Shown here in pieces: positions 1-12,073 of a stretch of 64,000 nt of DNA. The notes below the pieces were generated by a model. That model was not told where the DNA came from. It worked only from the letters and a program-made list of their open reading frames with translations, and searched no databases. The translations under genes and the position numbers were made by a program. The stretch covers positions 4,714,501 through 4,778,500 of the forward strand of contig CM076275.1 in assembly GCA_038380795.1 (NCBI GenBank), given 5' to 3'. How positions within the stretch are numbered: position 1 is the stretch's first letter; every line of letters starts with the position of its first letter. The stretch is from Pyrocephalus nanus (Eukaryota > Chordata > Aves > Passeriformes > Tyrannidae).

Positions 1-1036
1 CAGGGTATCAACTAAAACACTCCTGAAATTGTTCAAAAATAACACACTTATTGAGATACTATAAAATTACAGACCTGCACTGCATGGGGCCACTAAATAT
101 TCTGCTTTTTTCTGTGCAGTTTCTGACCTGCCATTTTGTTTTCTGTCTTTCTTACTCCCTGCCTCCACCCTCCTCAAAAGGGAAGCTGAGTTTCTGTGAA
201 ACACAGCAATCTCTAAACATCTCATCTGCAAAATTTAAGTGGCTCTGCAAGGGACAATATTGTGTTGGTTGCCTTTGGGAGAAGGTGGGAACAGGAAAAA
301 CAAGACACCAATATCTGTGGGCTCAGCAAATGATTCTTTCATTATATGATTTTATGTTTCAACCACAAAGTGAGATATGAAGATTCTCATTATAAACAAA
401 GTTGGTCTAACAAACATGCCTGAAGATATTTTCTCTTTAGCAAGCATCAGGACCTAAAGCCTTGATCAGAGCTCACCACTAGACAGCTGCACCATTATAT
501 TCCAATACAGCAGTTACATTTCTCGAGTAAAAGAGGCCAAATATGACTGATGCTGAAAAAATACTATTCTAATATATTTCACAGGCCAGAAATACAGAAA
601 AAAGAAAATCGGACCAAGACAGTAGAGATTCTCCAAAGAGTCTCTGGCACCTTGCAGAACACTACATGTTCCCAACTTGTGCCAATCTCCTGGTAAGCAG
701 GTTTGGCACAACATTCACCATCCCACAGTGTCATCATGGCTTTATCCTCTGAACAATCTCACTATGACATTGCAAACAGGTACCTCTTGGAAGAAAGAAA
801 ATTCCTAACATCTGCAGCAACAGAACCTTTTGCAGAGCCTTCAGTTCCTCAGCTGCAGTTTGAACAACACTGAGAAGTTCTGTCATTTCTGGCATTTTTC
901 ACCACCCCATCAGAAGATCCAGACAGTTTCCTGAGCACTCACAGGATGTTCTCATGTGGGATAACTGAACATCTGAACCAAAAAGGGCAACAGAATAACC
1001 CAAATCCAGTCCCCAGTAAGTCACATCAGCACGTAC
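1..1036 (-). other. TBC1D9B: TBC1D9B intron 2 (partial)
   Basis: Sequence 3' of exon 2 in the direction of transcription. I see no coding exon, repeat or RNA gene in it; the intron continues past the left edge of the window. Confidence 0.8.
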
Positions 1037-1147
1037 CACAGGCCACTGCCCAGTACACTTGAGAGTCCTGAGTCTGGTGCAGGATCCGGTACGGGGCAAC
1101 TCTGGCACTGGAATCCAAAACCACGTCTAGGGTTCCCACAAGGAGAC
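1037..1147 (-). CDS. TBC1D9B: TBC1D9B coding exon 2
   Basis: The exon is 111 nt, phase 1 to phase 1. The acceptor is gcatcctag|GTCTCC and the donor TGTG|GTACGT. It continues the exon 1 frame as [20 protein letters not shown], then [17 protein letters not shown], matching the N-terminal region of TBC1D9B just before the first GRAM domain. With exon 1 it gives residues 1-76. The next human-like segment (a KEITKHWEWLE-type motif) is not seen between 1 and 1036, so exon 3 lies outside the window. Confidence 0.94.
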
Positions 1148-3283
1148 CTAGGATGCAAAGAGAGAGAAATTAAGCAATCCAATACCAAAATGAAGAACTG
1201 GGTTAGGTAAAAATATAGGGTCATCACTACAGAAAAAGGCTGATGCTCCCAGTCTGCAGCTGTGATGGAAGAGCTTGGTCGAGAAAATGAAGACACACAT
1301 CCAGTCACTGCAGGTAAAATACCTATAAACCAACTGCAGCCTGTCCCCCTGGCAATTAAATGCCTACTAAACCTATTTATAATCCTCTGCCTTCTCTAGG
1401 ATAGTTTTCTAATGAAAGTGAAATGTATTTTCGTCTGTGGGGTTTCTGTTAAAAATAGTGATTTTTAAGGCTAACAAACTAAAAGATGTAAGAGTTTTCA
1501 ACACTGTATCTTTCAGCATCACCTATGCCAAAGTAGGTAAGATAACTCATCCAAAATAGAATCAAGTAGATCTAGAAAAACTGGTGCTCACAGATCTCAG
1601 GGACGTTTCTAGAAGTACTTTGACTAAACAAAGATGACAATGACTCAAAATTTGGTAATACAGAAGTTAAAATATTTTTTATATAATGTTCAATAAAAAA
1701 GGAGGCATTTCCAGAGTAAATGCTGACAAGTTCCCAGACTTTCTAAAGCAAATCCATTTTTTAATTAAGTCTATTTACTAGATAAATAAAATATCTAAGA
1801 TGATGCTTTGCTTTGTTACTCTAGATAACATACTGTGAGCATCTTTAATGCAAATTAATTTTGCAACACCCTCACGATTAAAAGCTTTCTAACATCAGAA
1901 CCTGGAGAGGGAGGAGGGTTGGCCCCACGGCTCAGCATCTGGCAGGCCCAGTCTCAATTCCCACCTTCCATGGTCTGGGTAAGCCTGAGCAAACTGTACT
2001 CAGCCATATCTCATTCCTTATCATGAAACATGCCACTTCTTCTCCTTATCTCCTTTAGCTATCCATGATGCAATTAACAGATTATGCACTGATTGCATGT
2101 CAAGAGAAACACCATCCACAGGAAGCTCACCTGGCAATCCCTAAAACAAACACTGATGGATCCAGCACAGCAGGATCTCAGCTTGGGCTCCGGGTTTCTT
2201 GTGTACAGTTTTAGGCAGGATATGGATTAAAAGGTCATTCTGAATCCTTCCTGTGACTGTAGTGACCGTGTCAAACATTGACACAAAGACTGGTAACAAA
2301 AAATTTAAGAACTTGAGTCTGACAGCAACTTAAACACCTTTCCAGCTTGGCTGAATATCCCACTCCAACTCTGAGATGTCACTGTACAGTTCCTCAAGGA
2401 GCACACGTGGCTTTTAACCCACTGGAGCTCTGGAGAGACTCTCTCACTGAGCTAAACCAGCTCAAGAAGTAAACTGGCTCAAAGCTTCAACCATTCATTT
2501 AAATATCAGTTTACATGTCTCCAGAATAGCACCAGATGTCATTTCTTCTTGTAAAAAACTGGGAAATTGTAGAATAGAAGTGTAGGCCTACATGCAGCAC
2601 TGCACAGATCAGTTATGTTACGTCAAACAGAGCAGTTAAAAATAATTTTGAACACTGTGAAAAGATAAAATATGCTGAGGATGTTTATCAGCTGCCTCAT
2701 TTCTTAGTTTGCATGTTTGGTTAACTGGGCCAATACAAGGCTCTGGCTGTAATTTACAAGCGCAGAACACGCACTTATGTTATTCACATAACCGTGTAAG
2801 CATTTTTGCACACAAACGGGATGTTTTAAATGTGAGGGGACTTTTTTTTTTTTTTGTTGTTGCTGTTAATATTGCGCCTCGGTGGCAGCCGCGTTGTTTT
2901 AACATCTGTCATAAACACAGGCTGTCCCCCCCACACACACGGGGCTGCACCCACCCAGCCTCACCCCCGGCCCTCGCACAGCACACCTTCCACACCGCTG
3001 CTGATCGCAAACCACGCCTTACCGCCGGCTCCGAATCTTGAAAAAGCAAACACAACACACAACACACACACACACAAAACAAACCACCTCAATAATCCCA
3101 GCAACGCGAGCCGCGCTGAGGAGCCATTTTCCACACGGGAAGCACCCCGTTAGATATATCTGTGCTCCCCGGCAGCAGCCCCTGAGCGCTGACACCCCCG
3201 GCCCAGCCCTGCCGGGCCCCCCCAGCGCCCTCCCCGCGCCCGCGGAGCCCGGCCCGGCCCGGCGCGTCCCCGCCGCGCCTCAC
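1148..3283 (-). other. TBC1D9B: TBC1D9B intron 1
   Basis: About 2.1 kb of AT-rich intron between coding exons 1 and 2. A T-run lies at about 2841-2855 and a CA-rich low-complexity stretch at about 3044-3085. The promoter-proximal end (about 3100-3283) is GC-rich and part of the CpG island. I see no other gene or recognisable transposon in it. Confidence 0.88.
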
Positions 3284-3401
3284 CCGTGAGGCCGCCCCCT
3301 TTGCCGTGTCCCCGCCGGCGCTGCAGCAGGAAGAAGGGGTTGGCGCGCTCGGTGACCCACAGGGCGCCGGCCAGCAGCACCTCCTCGGGCCCCAGCCACA
3401 T
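3284..3401 (-). CDS. TBC1D9B: TBC1D9B coding exon 1 (start codon; TBC-family Rab GAP)
   Basis: The ATG is at 3399-3401 with a purine at -3 (gccATG). The exon encodes 39 residues plus one base, beginning [19 protein letters not shown] and including [13 protein letters not shown]. It ends at a CACGG|GTGAGG donor in phase 1. This N-terminus is characteristic of TBC1D9B, differing from the human protein as I know it at only a few positions. The family has two GRAM domains, a TBC Rab-GAP domain and an EF-hand region; the protein stimulates GTP hydrolysis on endosomal Rabs (Rab11 reported). None of those domains lies in this window, because the gene runs off the left edge. The exon sits inside a CpG island, as expected for a housekeeping promoter. 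The paralogue TBC1D9 is the main alternative, but the MWL...[12 protein letters not shown] context and the RNF130 neighbour favour TBC1D9B. Confidence 0.94.
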
Positions 3402-3520
3402 GGCGGGGCAGAGCGGGGCGCCCGGAGCCGAGCGGGGCCGGCCCGGCCGGGGCGGGAGCGGCGGCGGCGCGGGGGGAGCGGCCGGGCCGGGTCACGGGGC
3501 CCACACGGCGCCCGCCCGCA

Positions 3521-3539
3521 CGGCGCCCCCTGGCGGCCC
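3521..3539 (-). promoter_or_regulatory. CTCF-like binding motif
   Basis: GGCGCCCCCTGGCGGCC matches the reverse complement of the vertebrate CTCF consensus through the invariant core (GCGCCCCCTGG-GGCC). Only about four degenerate positions differ. It lies about 120 bp upstream of the TBC1D9B start codon. Motif only; occupancy is inferred. Confidence 0.55.
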
Positions 3540-3601
3540 GGCCCCCTCACTGCGGCTTCGGAGGGTCGGGGGTTCGAGCCCCGTGTCCGGAGAGTCCCCC
3601 A

Positions 3602-3835
3602 GTGCCACCCCACTGTGCCACCTCCCTGTGCCACCTCACTGTCCCACTTCCCTGTGCCACCTCCTTGTGCCACTCCACTGTGCCACCTCCCTGTGCCGCC
3701 TCCCTGTGCCGCCTCCCAGTGTCACCTCCCTGTGCCACCTCCCTGTGCCACTTCCCTGTGCCACTTCCCTGTGCCACCTCCCTGTGCCACCTCCCTGTGC
3801 CACCCCTCAGTGCTACCTCCCTGTGCCACCCTCGG
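3602..3835. repeat. 13-bp minisatellite, 18 copies
   Basis: Eighteen consecutive 13-bp units with consensus GTGCCACCTCCCT. Units start every 13 bases from 3602 to 3823 with substitutions but no insertions or deletions. Because 13 is not a multiple of 3, three units give a 39-nt/13-residue super-period, so every frame on both strands stays open and gives spurious Cys/Pro/Leu-rich or Gly/Trp/His-rich frames. It lies about 200 bp upstream of the TBC1D9B start codon. The minus strand is purine-rich (AGGGAGGTGGCAC). Confidence 0.95.
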
Positions 3836-3927
3836 GCTGTCGGTCCCCTCCTCTGCACCGAAAATGCTTGGGCCAGGGAGGCTTGAATTTGCTGGGAGTA
3901 ATGTGCTTATGTAGCAAGACATCGTCT

Positions 3928-4385
3928 GCAGGCATGGAAGCCTTGAATATTAAGGGTTGGAAGGGACCTTAAAGATCATCTAGTCCCAGTCCTCCCCTTC
4001 CAGAGGTAGGGACGCCTCCCACTAGACCAGGTTGCACAAGTCCTGATCCGAACTGGCCTTGGACGCTGCCAGGGTTGAGGCATCCACAACCTCCCTGTGC
4101 ATCCTGTGCCATCACCTCACCACCCTCACAATAAAGAATTTCTTCCTAATATCTGACCTAAATTTCCCTTATTTCAATTTGCACCATTTACTCATTATCC
4201 TATCACACAGTTCCTGATGAGGAGTCCCTCTCCGACTTCCCTGGATACTGGAAGGTTGCTCTGAGGTCTGCACACAACTTTCTCTTCTCCAGCTGAACAA
4301 CCTCAACTTTCTCAGCCTATCTTCTTAGGGGAGGTGCTCTAGTCATCTTATTAACTTCATGGCCTCGTCTAAGTTCCATGGCATT
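3928..4385 (-). mobile_element. CR1 LINE fragment, antisense to + strand
   Basis: The + strand carries the reverse complement of a CR1 3' end: GGTTGGAAGGGACCTTAAAG, then AGATCATCTAGTCC. It continues through conserved CR1 landmarks in reverse (AAGAATTTCTTCCTAATATC, TTCTCTTCTCCAGCTGAACA). It is about 460 bp and degenerate, 5'-truncated as is typical for CR1. The minisatellite ends about 90 bp away. Confidence 0.88.
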
Positions 4386-5424
4386 ATGTTGAAGGCACCA
4401 GACTTCACAATTCTCAATAGGTCCCTGGACCCCACGTGCTGGGGAACTCATTTACCCTTTTTGCTGTGAACCACAGATACTTCCAACATCTCAGTCTTGT
4501 GAGCCAGCCCATGCCCCACCAGGGTGGAGGGGTCCCAGCATCCCCCTCCTGGCAGCCAGTTAATTTTGGTCCTTGTTTTGCAGCTCTGGAGACCACACAA
4601 AGCTTGTGGCCAAGTCCAAGGATGATCTTTGCAGCAAATAGGAGAGAGGGAGTTGCAGTTCCTTCCCATCTCTTGGCTGCAGAGCAGCTCCCCAGTAATT
4701 TTGTGAACCGCTATTCTTGTTTCAAAAACCATTAGAGAGCCTCCCGGCAAACTCTGAAAGTGTTACAACAGCAGAAAACATTGACATCTGCCATCTCTGT
4801 GCTTACTGCCCAGCTCCCAGGGAGGGGGGAATGCCGTGTTTTTTTCAGGCTATAAATCCTTTAACGCTGGGATGATCTGTTTTCTGTGTTAGTGCAGTGC
4901 CCTAATCCCAGCTGGAGCCTTTGTACACTACTGTAATATCAATATTTATTAGCTGGCTCAGCTTCCAGGGCTGGGCCTTCACCTCAGTAGCATGGCTGTG
5001 TTTGGGAGCAGCACGATGGTTTCTGAAGGCTGGGTGTGCTGTGGGGAGGGTTTGAGCACTGGGAAAAGGTGCTGAAGGATCCTTCTCTGTGTTACTATTG
5101 CTGATCCTGCTCACTCTGTGCCATCTTTCAGGTAGCAAAAGCTGTGGGAAGGTTGATTAGTGTCTCCATTATATTCATAATCCACTTTGAACCATGTGGC
5201 CTTTAATGGTCTGAGATTTCTAGGGACTGGTACAGCAAATCAAAAAACATTTACAGCAGAGTGGGAATAATCCTCTTTGAAAATGGATCCTTTGACAATG
5301 TTGTTCCACACTGCCCTCTAAGATAGATATATAAGAAATACTGGAGGAGTCACTGGGCGATGCTCTCAACCTCCTGTGTTTTCAGAGACACCAAACTCAC
5401 AAACTCCATAGTTTTAAATTGCTT

Positions 5425-5430
5425 TTTATT
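5425..5430 (-). terminator. Candidate poly(A) signal with GU-rich downstream element
   Basis: AATAAA on the minus strand is followed about 25-45 nt later by GTTTGTGAGTTTGGTGTCT, a good GU-rich downstream element. This is the best-formed cleavage/polyadenylation site of the three between RNF130 and TBC1D9B. It could mark the end of an extended RNF130 3' UTR. No transcript evidence is available here. Confidence 0.4.
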
Positions 5431-5751
5431 GAAATGTAGTACATTAGCAAACCCTAACTAGTCAGTATACACTATTAACATATCAGCATATACCACGTAA
5501 CTACAATACAGTGTTATACTTACATCAAAACACGTCAACAAGTTCTGCTGCTGGCAAGCTACACTCTCACAAGGGCTGGAGAGCTCTGACGGTCAGCAGG
5601 GCAACACTTCACCTGCCGTGCCCGTGTCCCCACAGCACCCCCAGGCCCCTGTAGCTGCTGGAGTGTTCAGGTTCCCTGGTCACACCGGTGTGACCCACCT
5701 TGCAGCAAGCCAGTCGAAACAGACCTTTCCTTTTACACACAAGTTGCGGTT

Positions 5752-5772
5752 TTGTTGTTGTTGTTGTTGTTT
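5752..5772. repeat. (GTT)n microsatellite
   Basis: About six GTT units. Confidence 0.88.
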
Positions 5773-8564
5773 GCTGCAGTCTCCTGTGCCCAAAGGCTGG
5801 GGTGTCCCTTCTCTGCTGAGATAAAATGATCCCGTTTTGGTGGATTCAGTGCATAGTTAGCCATGGCCTCGAGCAGCTGATCCTGGACAGGCACAGTCAT
5901 AGAGAGAAGCTTTTAGTATTTAACAGCTACTTGCAAACTGCAGCAGGGCTGACGGGACAAGCAGAAGGGAGATGCTACCACTCAGTTTGCTCCCCTTTAT
6001 AGGAGCAGTGTGACAGGTCTTACCAGTGCTGGGAGGTAAGCCTTGACATATAGGGTGGGAAAAGTCTAAGTGTTGATATGGTGGCAACTGAGAAGTCTTC
6101 TTGTTCATGTAGCACCTTTCAGCAAAACCAGGAGGCAACAGGCTGGGACTTTGCCTTGCTGGTACCGCACAAATGGGCAAACAGGAGCTTTGCTTCAACA
6201 GCCCCAAACACTCCATTAAACATTCTGGCTTTACAGCAGCAAAGAACAAGTTTACTTTCAAGCCCAGACTTTCCTGTGCTGGAGCATGGGAGGGTTGCTG
6301 AGCTGCTGAGCTGTTTTCTGTACCATCCTCCTTCCCAGAGCAGCCCAGGTCCGTGGGAAGGCTGTGGGCAGATACAGCCCTTACTGCCTGAGACAACCCG
6401 AGTGTGTCACAGACACAGGCACGGGGCAGGGCAAGGGGGAATCCAGAGCAAATTTGGTGGTCCATGCCTTAGCACAGCCCAGCAGAACTGCTCTGCTGCG
6501 AATTAATGGCTCCTGTCCCCCCAGGGGGTTTGGGCAGCTGAAGGTCAAATCACAGCCAAGTGAAAATGAGCCACGGAGCATGTGGGAAGCAGAAAAAAAA
6601 AAAAAAAAAAAGGCACAGCAAATGCACACAGCTGAGCTCAGGGAAAATAAAAAGCTCCTGGATCATGAGGGGGCTTGTGGATGGACGTGGTGAAAGGAAT
6701 AGCCCAGCAGGAGTGAGGGAGCCTTTACATGCATGATGCATGTCCAGTTGATTTTTGGGTTGCAAAATTCCATTCCCAGCTGTATCACACTAGCTCATGT
6801 TACACCTCAGCCTGGCATTGAAATCACTCTAAATAGCTTCAACTTTCAATAAAACACTAAGTACTTCTTACTTTGCAGGAATATTAATACTTAAATACTA
6901 ACTCTTTAGGAAAGGGACTATTTTTGGGCAACACCTTATACCACAGGGCCCCCAAACCCAGGGACCCTGGACGTTATTGCCATAAAAAAGAATAAATATT
7001 CAGATGTTATTGCACAACCTACACATCCATCTCTGTTCATGTGGGCATCTCCACAAGGCTACTGGGTTGGAGGAGTGAAAGGATGCTCCCTGCAGGGATC
7101 CACAGAACGAGCATCCCACAAGGACAGCCCCAGTCCCACAGAGCCTGCTTTGGCCAAGAACAACCCACCAGGAAACTCTGTGCTCCCACGGACTGTGATG
7201 CTGGTTTGGAGCAACGAATCCCCTCTGAGGGGCTGGCTGGCATGGTGATGGCACAGTGATGAGATGGCACAGTGATGAAGAAGATGCTGGAGAACAGGTG
7301 GACAGCGGTGCCTGCACAATGGGGACCTTTACCTGTCTCTCCAGAGGAGGAAGCAGGTAGTTACTGATGGAGTGGGACAGCAGAGATTAACTGGGGAGAA
7401 TTAAGAATGTTTGGGAATGTTGCAGGCTTTTATAAAGAGTAGGGTAATGAAAGGATCAAACCACTGACAGGCAACAAGGTGTTGATTCGTGCTGCTTTGC
7501 AAAGGCTCATGCAAGTGGATTTATTCTCCTTAAAGCACTTCACAAGCACCAGGTAAACCTAAAAGGCCCCTGTGAGGTCAGAGCTGTGACCAACAGCTCA
7601 GGACATCACCAGCTGGGGCTTACAGAGCACTATGGCTCTGCTCCAGGAGCAAAATCCCATCTGGAGCCCCGCTCTTGTTACGGCATCCCACAAGGAAGGG
7701 GTAGGGAGCACTGCTTTTTCTCTTAATTATTTCAAAACCATTGGAAACAAAGCAGAAATGAGCACCAATGTACAGATGTACAGCCTACCTTTCCCTTGAT
7801 TTAACCCCCAATCAGCTTAACTGGAGCATCTTTCCCTTCCTCACTCCCTCCCCTGCTCAGCCTTTTCCACTGAGCGTGCCAGAGCTCGGGCTGCCCTGAG
7901 CTGTGCCCTTGCGGTGCAGCAAGTCTAGCAGGGAAAGGAAAAAGGGAAGAAATCTTTTAAATATAACAACACATATGCAAGCTGTCATGGCACATCATGC
8001 ATTCTTCTGCACTGCTCAGACTGGAAAATTAGGTCAAGTATGGCTGTGTAACAAGGGGTGAAAAAGGAGCAAAAGCTTCACTTGGGAAGTCGAAGGTGTC
8101 CCCTGGAGTCCCAGCCCTGAGTCCTCCTGCCCTTCTCTCCCCAACCTGCAGGGCTGGCAGCAGCCCTGTGGATCTTGGATTTGCCCCCCTGTGCCTCAGC
8201 CTGTGAGCTATTTTCTATGCTGTAGAAAACAAATTACTATTAGCTAAGCAAAATGGCAAATATTTTTAATAACTAAGTCAACTCCATCGCCAGTAATCAG
8301 GCTGCAGAGCTGCCTGAACTTCAGCTCAACCCTGGTGCCTTCATCCTTCAGCTCATGACCTGACTGTGGCATTACCTCAAACCTAAATTGGACTGAACAA
8401 GATCTGAAGCCTCGGTGTGACCCAAGCTTCCTGAAGAATTCCCCCTGCTCTCCAGTAGCTGGTAAAAAGCTCTTGGCTCTCCCAGGCCTTTGCATTACTT
8501 TACATGAGTGTGTTTAAAGAAAACAGAAGATGTGTAAAAGTCTCATAACACAGTCCTAAACACA

Positions 8565-8570
8565 TTTATT
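8565..8570 (-). terminator. Candidate poly(A) signal
   Basis: Minus-strand AATAAA followed closely by TGTGTTTAGGACTGTGTT, a GU-rich stretch. It would give the alternative RNF130 terminal exon a 3' UTR of about 3.5 kb. Confidence 0.35.
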
Positions 8571-9528
8571 GAACTCTTTTTGGTCTTTCTTTGGCTAATG
8601 TAGGATACCTGGCTATTCCTATAGCATCCTCAGGTGCCAGGGCAAGCATCCTAGAGCAAGGGGACAGTGCAGATCCCAACACAGGAGCTCACAGGAGAGA
8701 GCAATTGTGAGGGTCTTTAGGGAAATTTTAACATGCTTCAAGTTTAATATTTAATGTTGTATTATAGGTAAAAAGCACACTTACAGTCTGTTTTTTTTAC
8801 TGGCAGTTATCCTCTAAGAACACAAGCAAACCTTGATTTTACAAATGCCTTATGGGAACATGCAAAACTTTCATAGAACAAGAGGCCAGGAAAGAGAAGG
8901 TGAAGTGTTTGGGTTTAAATAGTTTGGGGAAACACTTGGAGATAAAAGCTATTTTTTTAATATGTAGAAGTCATAAAACGAATGTTGCTGTTAAAAAGCA
9001 CTTTTTTTTTTTTTTTTCTTAACCTTAAAAATGACTTTTCCAAGTTACTGGCACTTACAGTCCTTGGTAGTTTGCTCTATGTTTTACTTCTGTGAAATGA
9101 CTCAAACCACACACAGCACCACTGCAGCAGAACAAGAACAACGATGCTCACCAAGCTTTTTTTATATACTGATTAATATTAAAAGGAAAACCTCAAACTT
9201 ACCAGCACAGCCCAGGAAAACATCACCCATGTTGCTGTGGTGCCTCCTCCCCATGCTAAATATGACTAAGTGGGAGAACGCCTGCTACAGCACGTAGGGA
9301 TCAATTGCTTGAACAAGCTTTTAATTTTCCCACTGTTGCAAGATTTTCTGAATCCAGGATGCCAATTATAAACATCAGCTCCCTTATCCAAGATGCTACA
9401 GCACAAATCCACTTTTACATCACTATGCCAGACCCTGATCTCCACAGAGGCAAACCTGCCCTCCCCCTGCTTAAAACCAAGATGTTCAGTTGGAAATAAG
9501 GAGATTTAACAAAATACAAGTGACATTA

Positions 9529-9534
9529 TTTATT
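9529..9534 (-). terminator. Candidate poly(A) signal
   Basis: Minus-strand AATAAA followed by CTTGTATTTTGTT. It would end a 3' UTR of about 2.5 kb from the alternative stop codon at 12074. The surrounding sequence is AT-rich, so a chance match is possible. Confidence 0.3.
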
Positions 9535-12073
9535 ATTTTGTCTTTGGGGGCTTTGTGCTTTCTAGTTTTCAGATTTAATTTCCATGCCTTTGCTAGCTTT
9601 CCTGTACATCCTGGCAGGGATCCTGTATATCTGTGAGAACGGGCTCAGCTGGAGCTGAGAAATCATCGGTTTTGGTTTTGTGCCAAACCTGTGCCCTGGT
9701 GACATTCCTGGTGGCCTTGAGGGAAATCCCTGTGCCAGGCTGAGACAGCCCCTACAAGAAGGATTTGCTTGGAGCATCAGCACCCCATACAAAAGGCTGC
9801 CCTACCCAAACCCCACTGTGCACATGCAGAGACACCCAGACATTTCTGTATTCAACCAGGAACACCCAGGTGCCTGTGGGTTTACTGTGACCCTGACTGC
9901 CCTCCACGGATAAAAACAAGCCCTATAACATCCTTGAGAGCGGGTGACTTTTCTCTCAGGCGTTTGTTTTCGGAAGGTGCCCGCTCTCACGTGTTTTCCT
10001 GCTGTGATCTCGCAGATGTAATTACGAAAACAGGGGTTGCTCAATCAGCCCTTCTGCCACCCCCGAGCCCTGTACGGGCCTGAGCACAGCTCAGCCAGGC
10101 CAGGCTGGGGAGCTCTGCCCGGGCTTGTCTGCCAGGAGCTGTGTCACTGCCCCTCTTGCACATCTGCCAGCACAGGAAGGATCCTGACCACGACCCGCTG
10201 CTGCTCAAGCCACTGCTGGCGTTTTCTGTGACCTTCACTTCTGCTTCGCAAGAGAAAGTGGGTGTCAAAATTGTGCTCTTAAGAAGTCTGGGGCCTCAGC
10301 ACATTTCTGGAGTGAGCTGAATGACAATAAAAGTGCATTTGGTAAATATAAATGTGGGTATTATGAGAAAAACCTCCCTACACTTCACACCACCCACTCT
10401 CGAATTATCAGATTAAATAAAGCTGACGCACAGCAACAAAAGTCAAAGCACGCTCGGTGAAGAGGATCATTTCCTCATTTTACAGAGCTGGGTTTTTCTT
10501 TTTTCTCTTAAACATCCATGTTAAAGACACAGCTGAACCACACCTCAGAAAAGGATATATGTTAAGCAGACCGCTATACAATTAAAAACATTATAAAGGA
10601 GGGGAAATTCCCCTGCTCGTAGCAAAAGCAGGTGAAATTAAAGCACGGCAGAACATGTCTTACCTTTCTTTTTGGCTTAACTGATTTCTCAAGATTCCTA
10701 TATAGAGGGTGAAACTGTGTTTCATATTACAAGGACACAAATGCATTTCTACACCTACAGTAACTTAGACTGCAATGGAGAAAAATCCAAACATTCATTA
10801 ACAGCTATGCGTTGTCCGGTAGGAAAAGGCGGAGCAGAAGCGCTCGCTCCTCCACGTCGGCTCTTTAGAGGAACGCTGTGGGTGACTTTTTAGCTCCAGA
10901 GGTTACACTCACTCTCCATTTCTGCATTGTTCTCTCAGAAGCTTGCAAACCATATCCATTTCCCCACCACTTTTGTCACATGCTGGTAAAAATTGATTTT
11001 TCCTGCAGCGTGTCAAGGCAGTAGCTGCTTTCCTTTCTTCTCCTGCTTTCTGCATTCCCGTTATTGATGTCAGTGGGAAAGGGCACAGCTCAGAGAATGC
11101 GTTTCTTAAATAACTGTTGCAGATCTCAGTGGGAGAATGGGATAAGAAGCTTACCTCTTTTCTTCTCAGCGTAATGCCAACATGCTGGCTTTTAAAAAAC
11201 CTCAGTGAAAAATCTGGTGGATTTTTTTACCCCCCCCCACCCCCCCAAAAAAAAAGTTAAGTGAGAAAGAAAGCTAATTCGATTCCTGCATATTTCAAAA
11301 AGTCTAATGGTTTTCAGGTAGATCAAGTGCTGGTTCTGTGAATGTCCTCTCCACAAGAAAGAGACTCACTTGACTTGAGCACACGGAAGGACCAAAAGTA
11401 TATTCTGTGTACACCATTTTTCTCCTGCTTCAATCAAACCGGAGAAAAAAAAAAAACACCAAGCATCAAGTTCCTTGAAATCTTTCTGCAAATGCAGGTC
11501 CTCTCTGCAGCTTGAACGTCAGACTGGCTCGCCATTGTCCGGGGTTAGGTGGGTTGTAGGAAACTCAATGCACTTATAAAGGTCCCTCTCGGAAGGGGCT
11601 ACTTCACAGTAAGGTTATGGATTGACCAAGATATACGAGTGCTTTTACCAGTCACTGGCCATCTCCTCTACAACCAGTTCCCTTTCTGACATTGCCCAAC
11701 CACGTGGACAATTAAACAACTGGAAACAGCGGACGCCTGTGGTACGAGACGCATTTGCAGCACGACACAAACTCTTAGGACCACCGTAAAACCTCTCCTG
11801 CGTCGCCACGGCTGGACCGACACAGCTCCCCATGCTGTTACTCAGCAATTTCCATCAGACAACCTTGCTTGCACGCAGCTCTTTGTCAGCTCAGAGATGC
11901 CACCTCAGAAACCACCACAGCTGGTCTTCGTCGGTGCAGTCGAGAAGGCGGGTTAGTGTTCTGGAAAAAGCAGCTCTTCTGCAGACAAAGGAGATCCATG
12001 GAAAGAGTACACAACAATAGGAATGAGAAATGAAAAGAACGGAAAAAGGGCCAGGAAGGAGCATGGATTCCTT

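Larger units (their letters stand above)
3100..3600 (-). promoter_or_regulatory. TBC1D9B: CpG island / TBC1D9B promoter
   Basis: A very GC- and CpG-rich block surrounds the TBC1D9B start codon. It contains a GC box (GGGGCGGGAG, 3449-3458), GGC-repeat-like tracts and a CTCF-like motif. No TATA box is evident. Transcription probably starts between about 3410 and 3560 and runs leftward; the exact start cannot be read from sequence. Confidence 0.75.
4386..12073. other. Region between TBC1D9B promoter and RNF130 alternative terminal exon
   Basis: About 7.7 kb with no convincing coding exon. It holds a GTT microsatellite (5752-5772), A/T runs (6592-6611, 9001-9017), a C/A homopolymer tract (11227-11257), and three minus-strand AATAAA signals (5425, 8565, 9529). 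The right part is best read as 3' UTR of RNF130 long transcripts and the left part as intergenic; the boundary depends on which poly(A) signal is used. Open frames here have no recognisable domains. Confidence 0.5.

Noticed and set aside
3556..3590. tRNA-like B box (GGTTCGAGCCCC) in the CpG island
   Set aside because: The T-loop register is wrong for a tRNA (the perfect stem leaves a loop starting with G), and no acceptor, D or anticodon arm can be built upstream.
3286..3972. Several long open frames on both strands (up to 228 codons) around the TBC1D9B promoter
   Set aside because: They come from the stop-poor 13-bp minisatellite and CpG-island GC bias. The real coding piece is the 118-nt TBC1D9B exon 1.
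5920..6465. 181-codon minus-strand open frame between RNF130 and TBC1D9B
   Set aside because: No domain and composition like UTR; may lie in an RNF130 3' UTR but there is no reason to call it coding.
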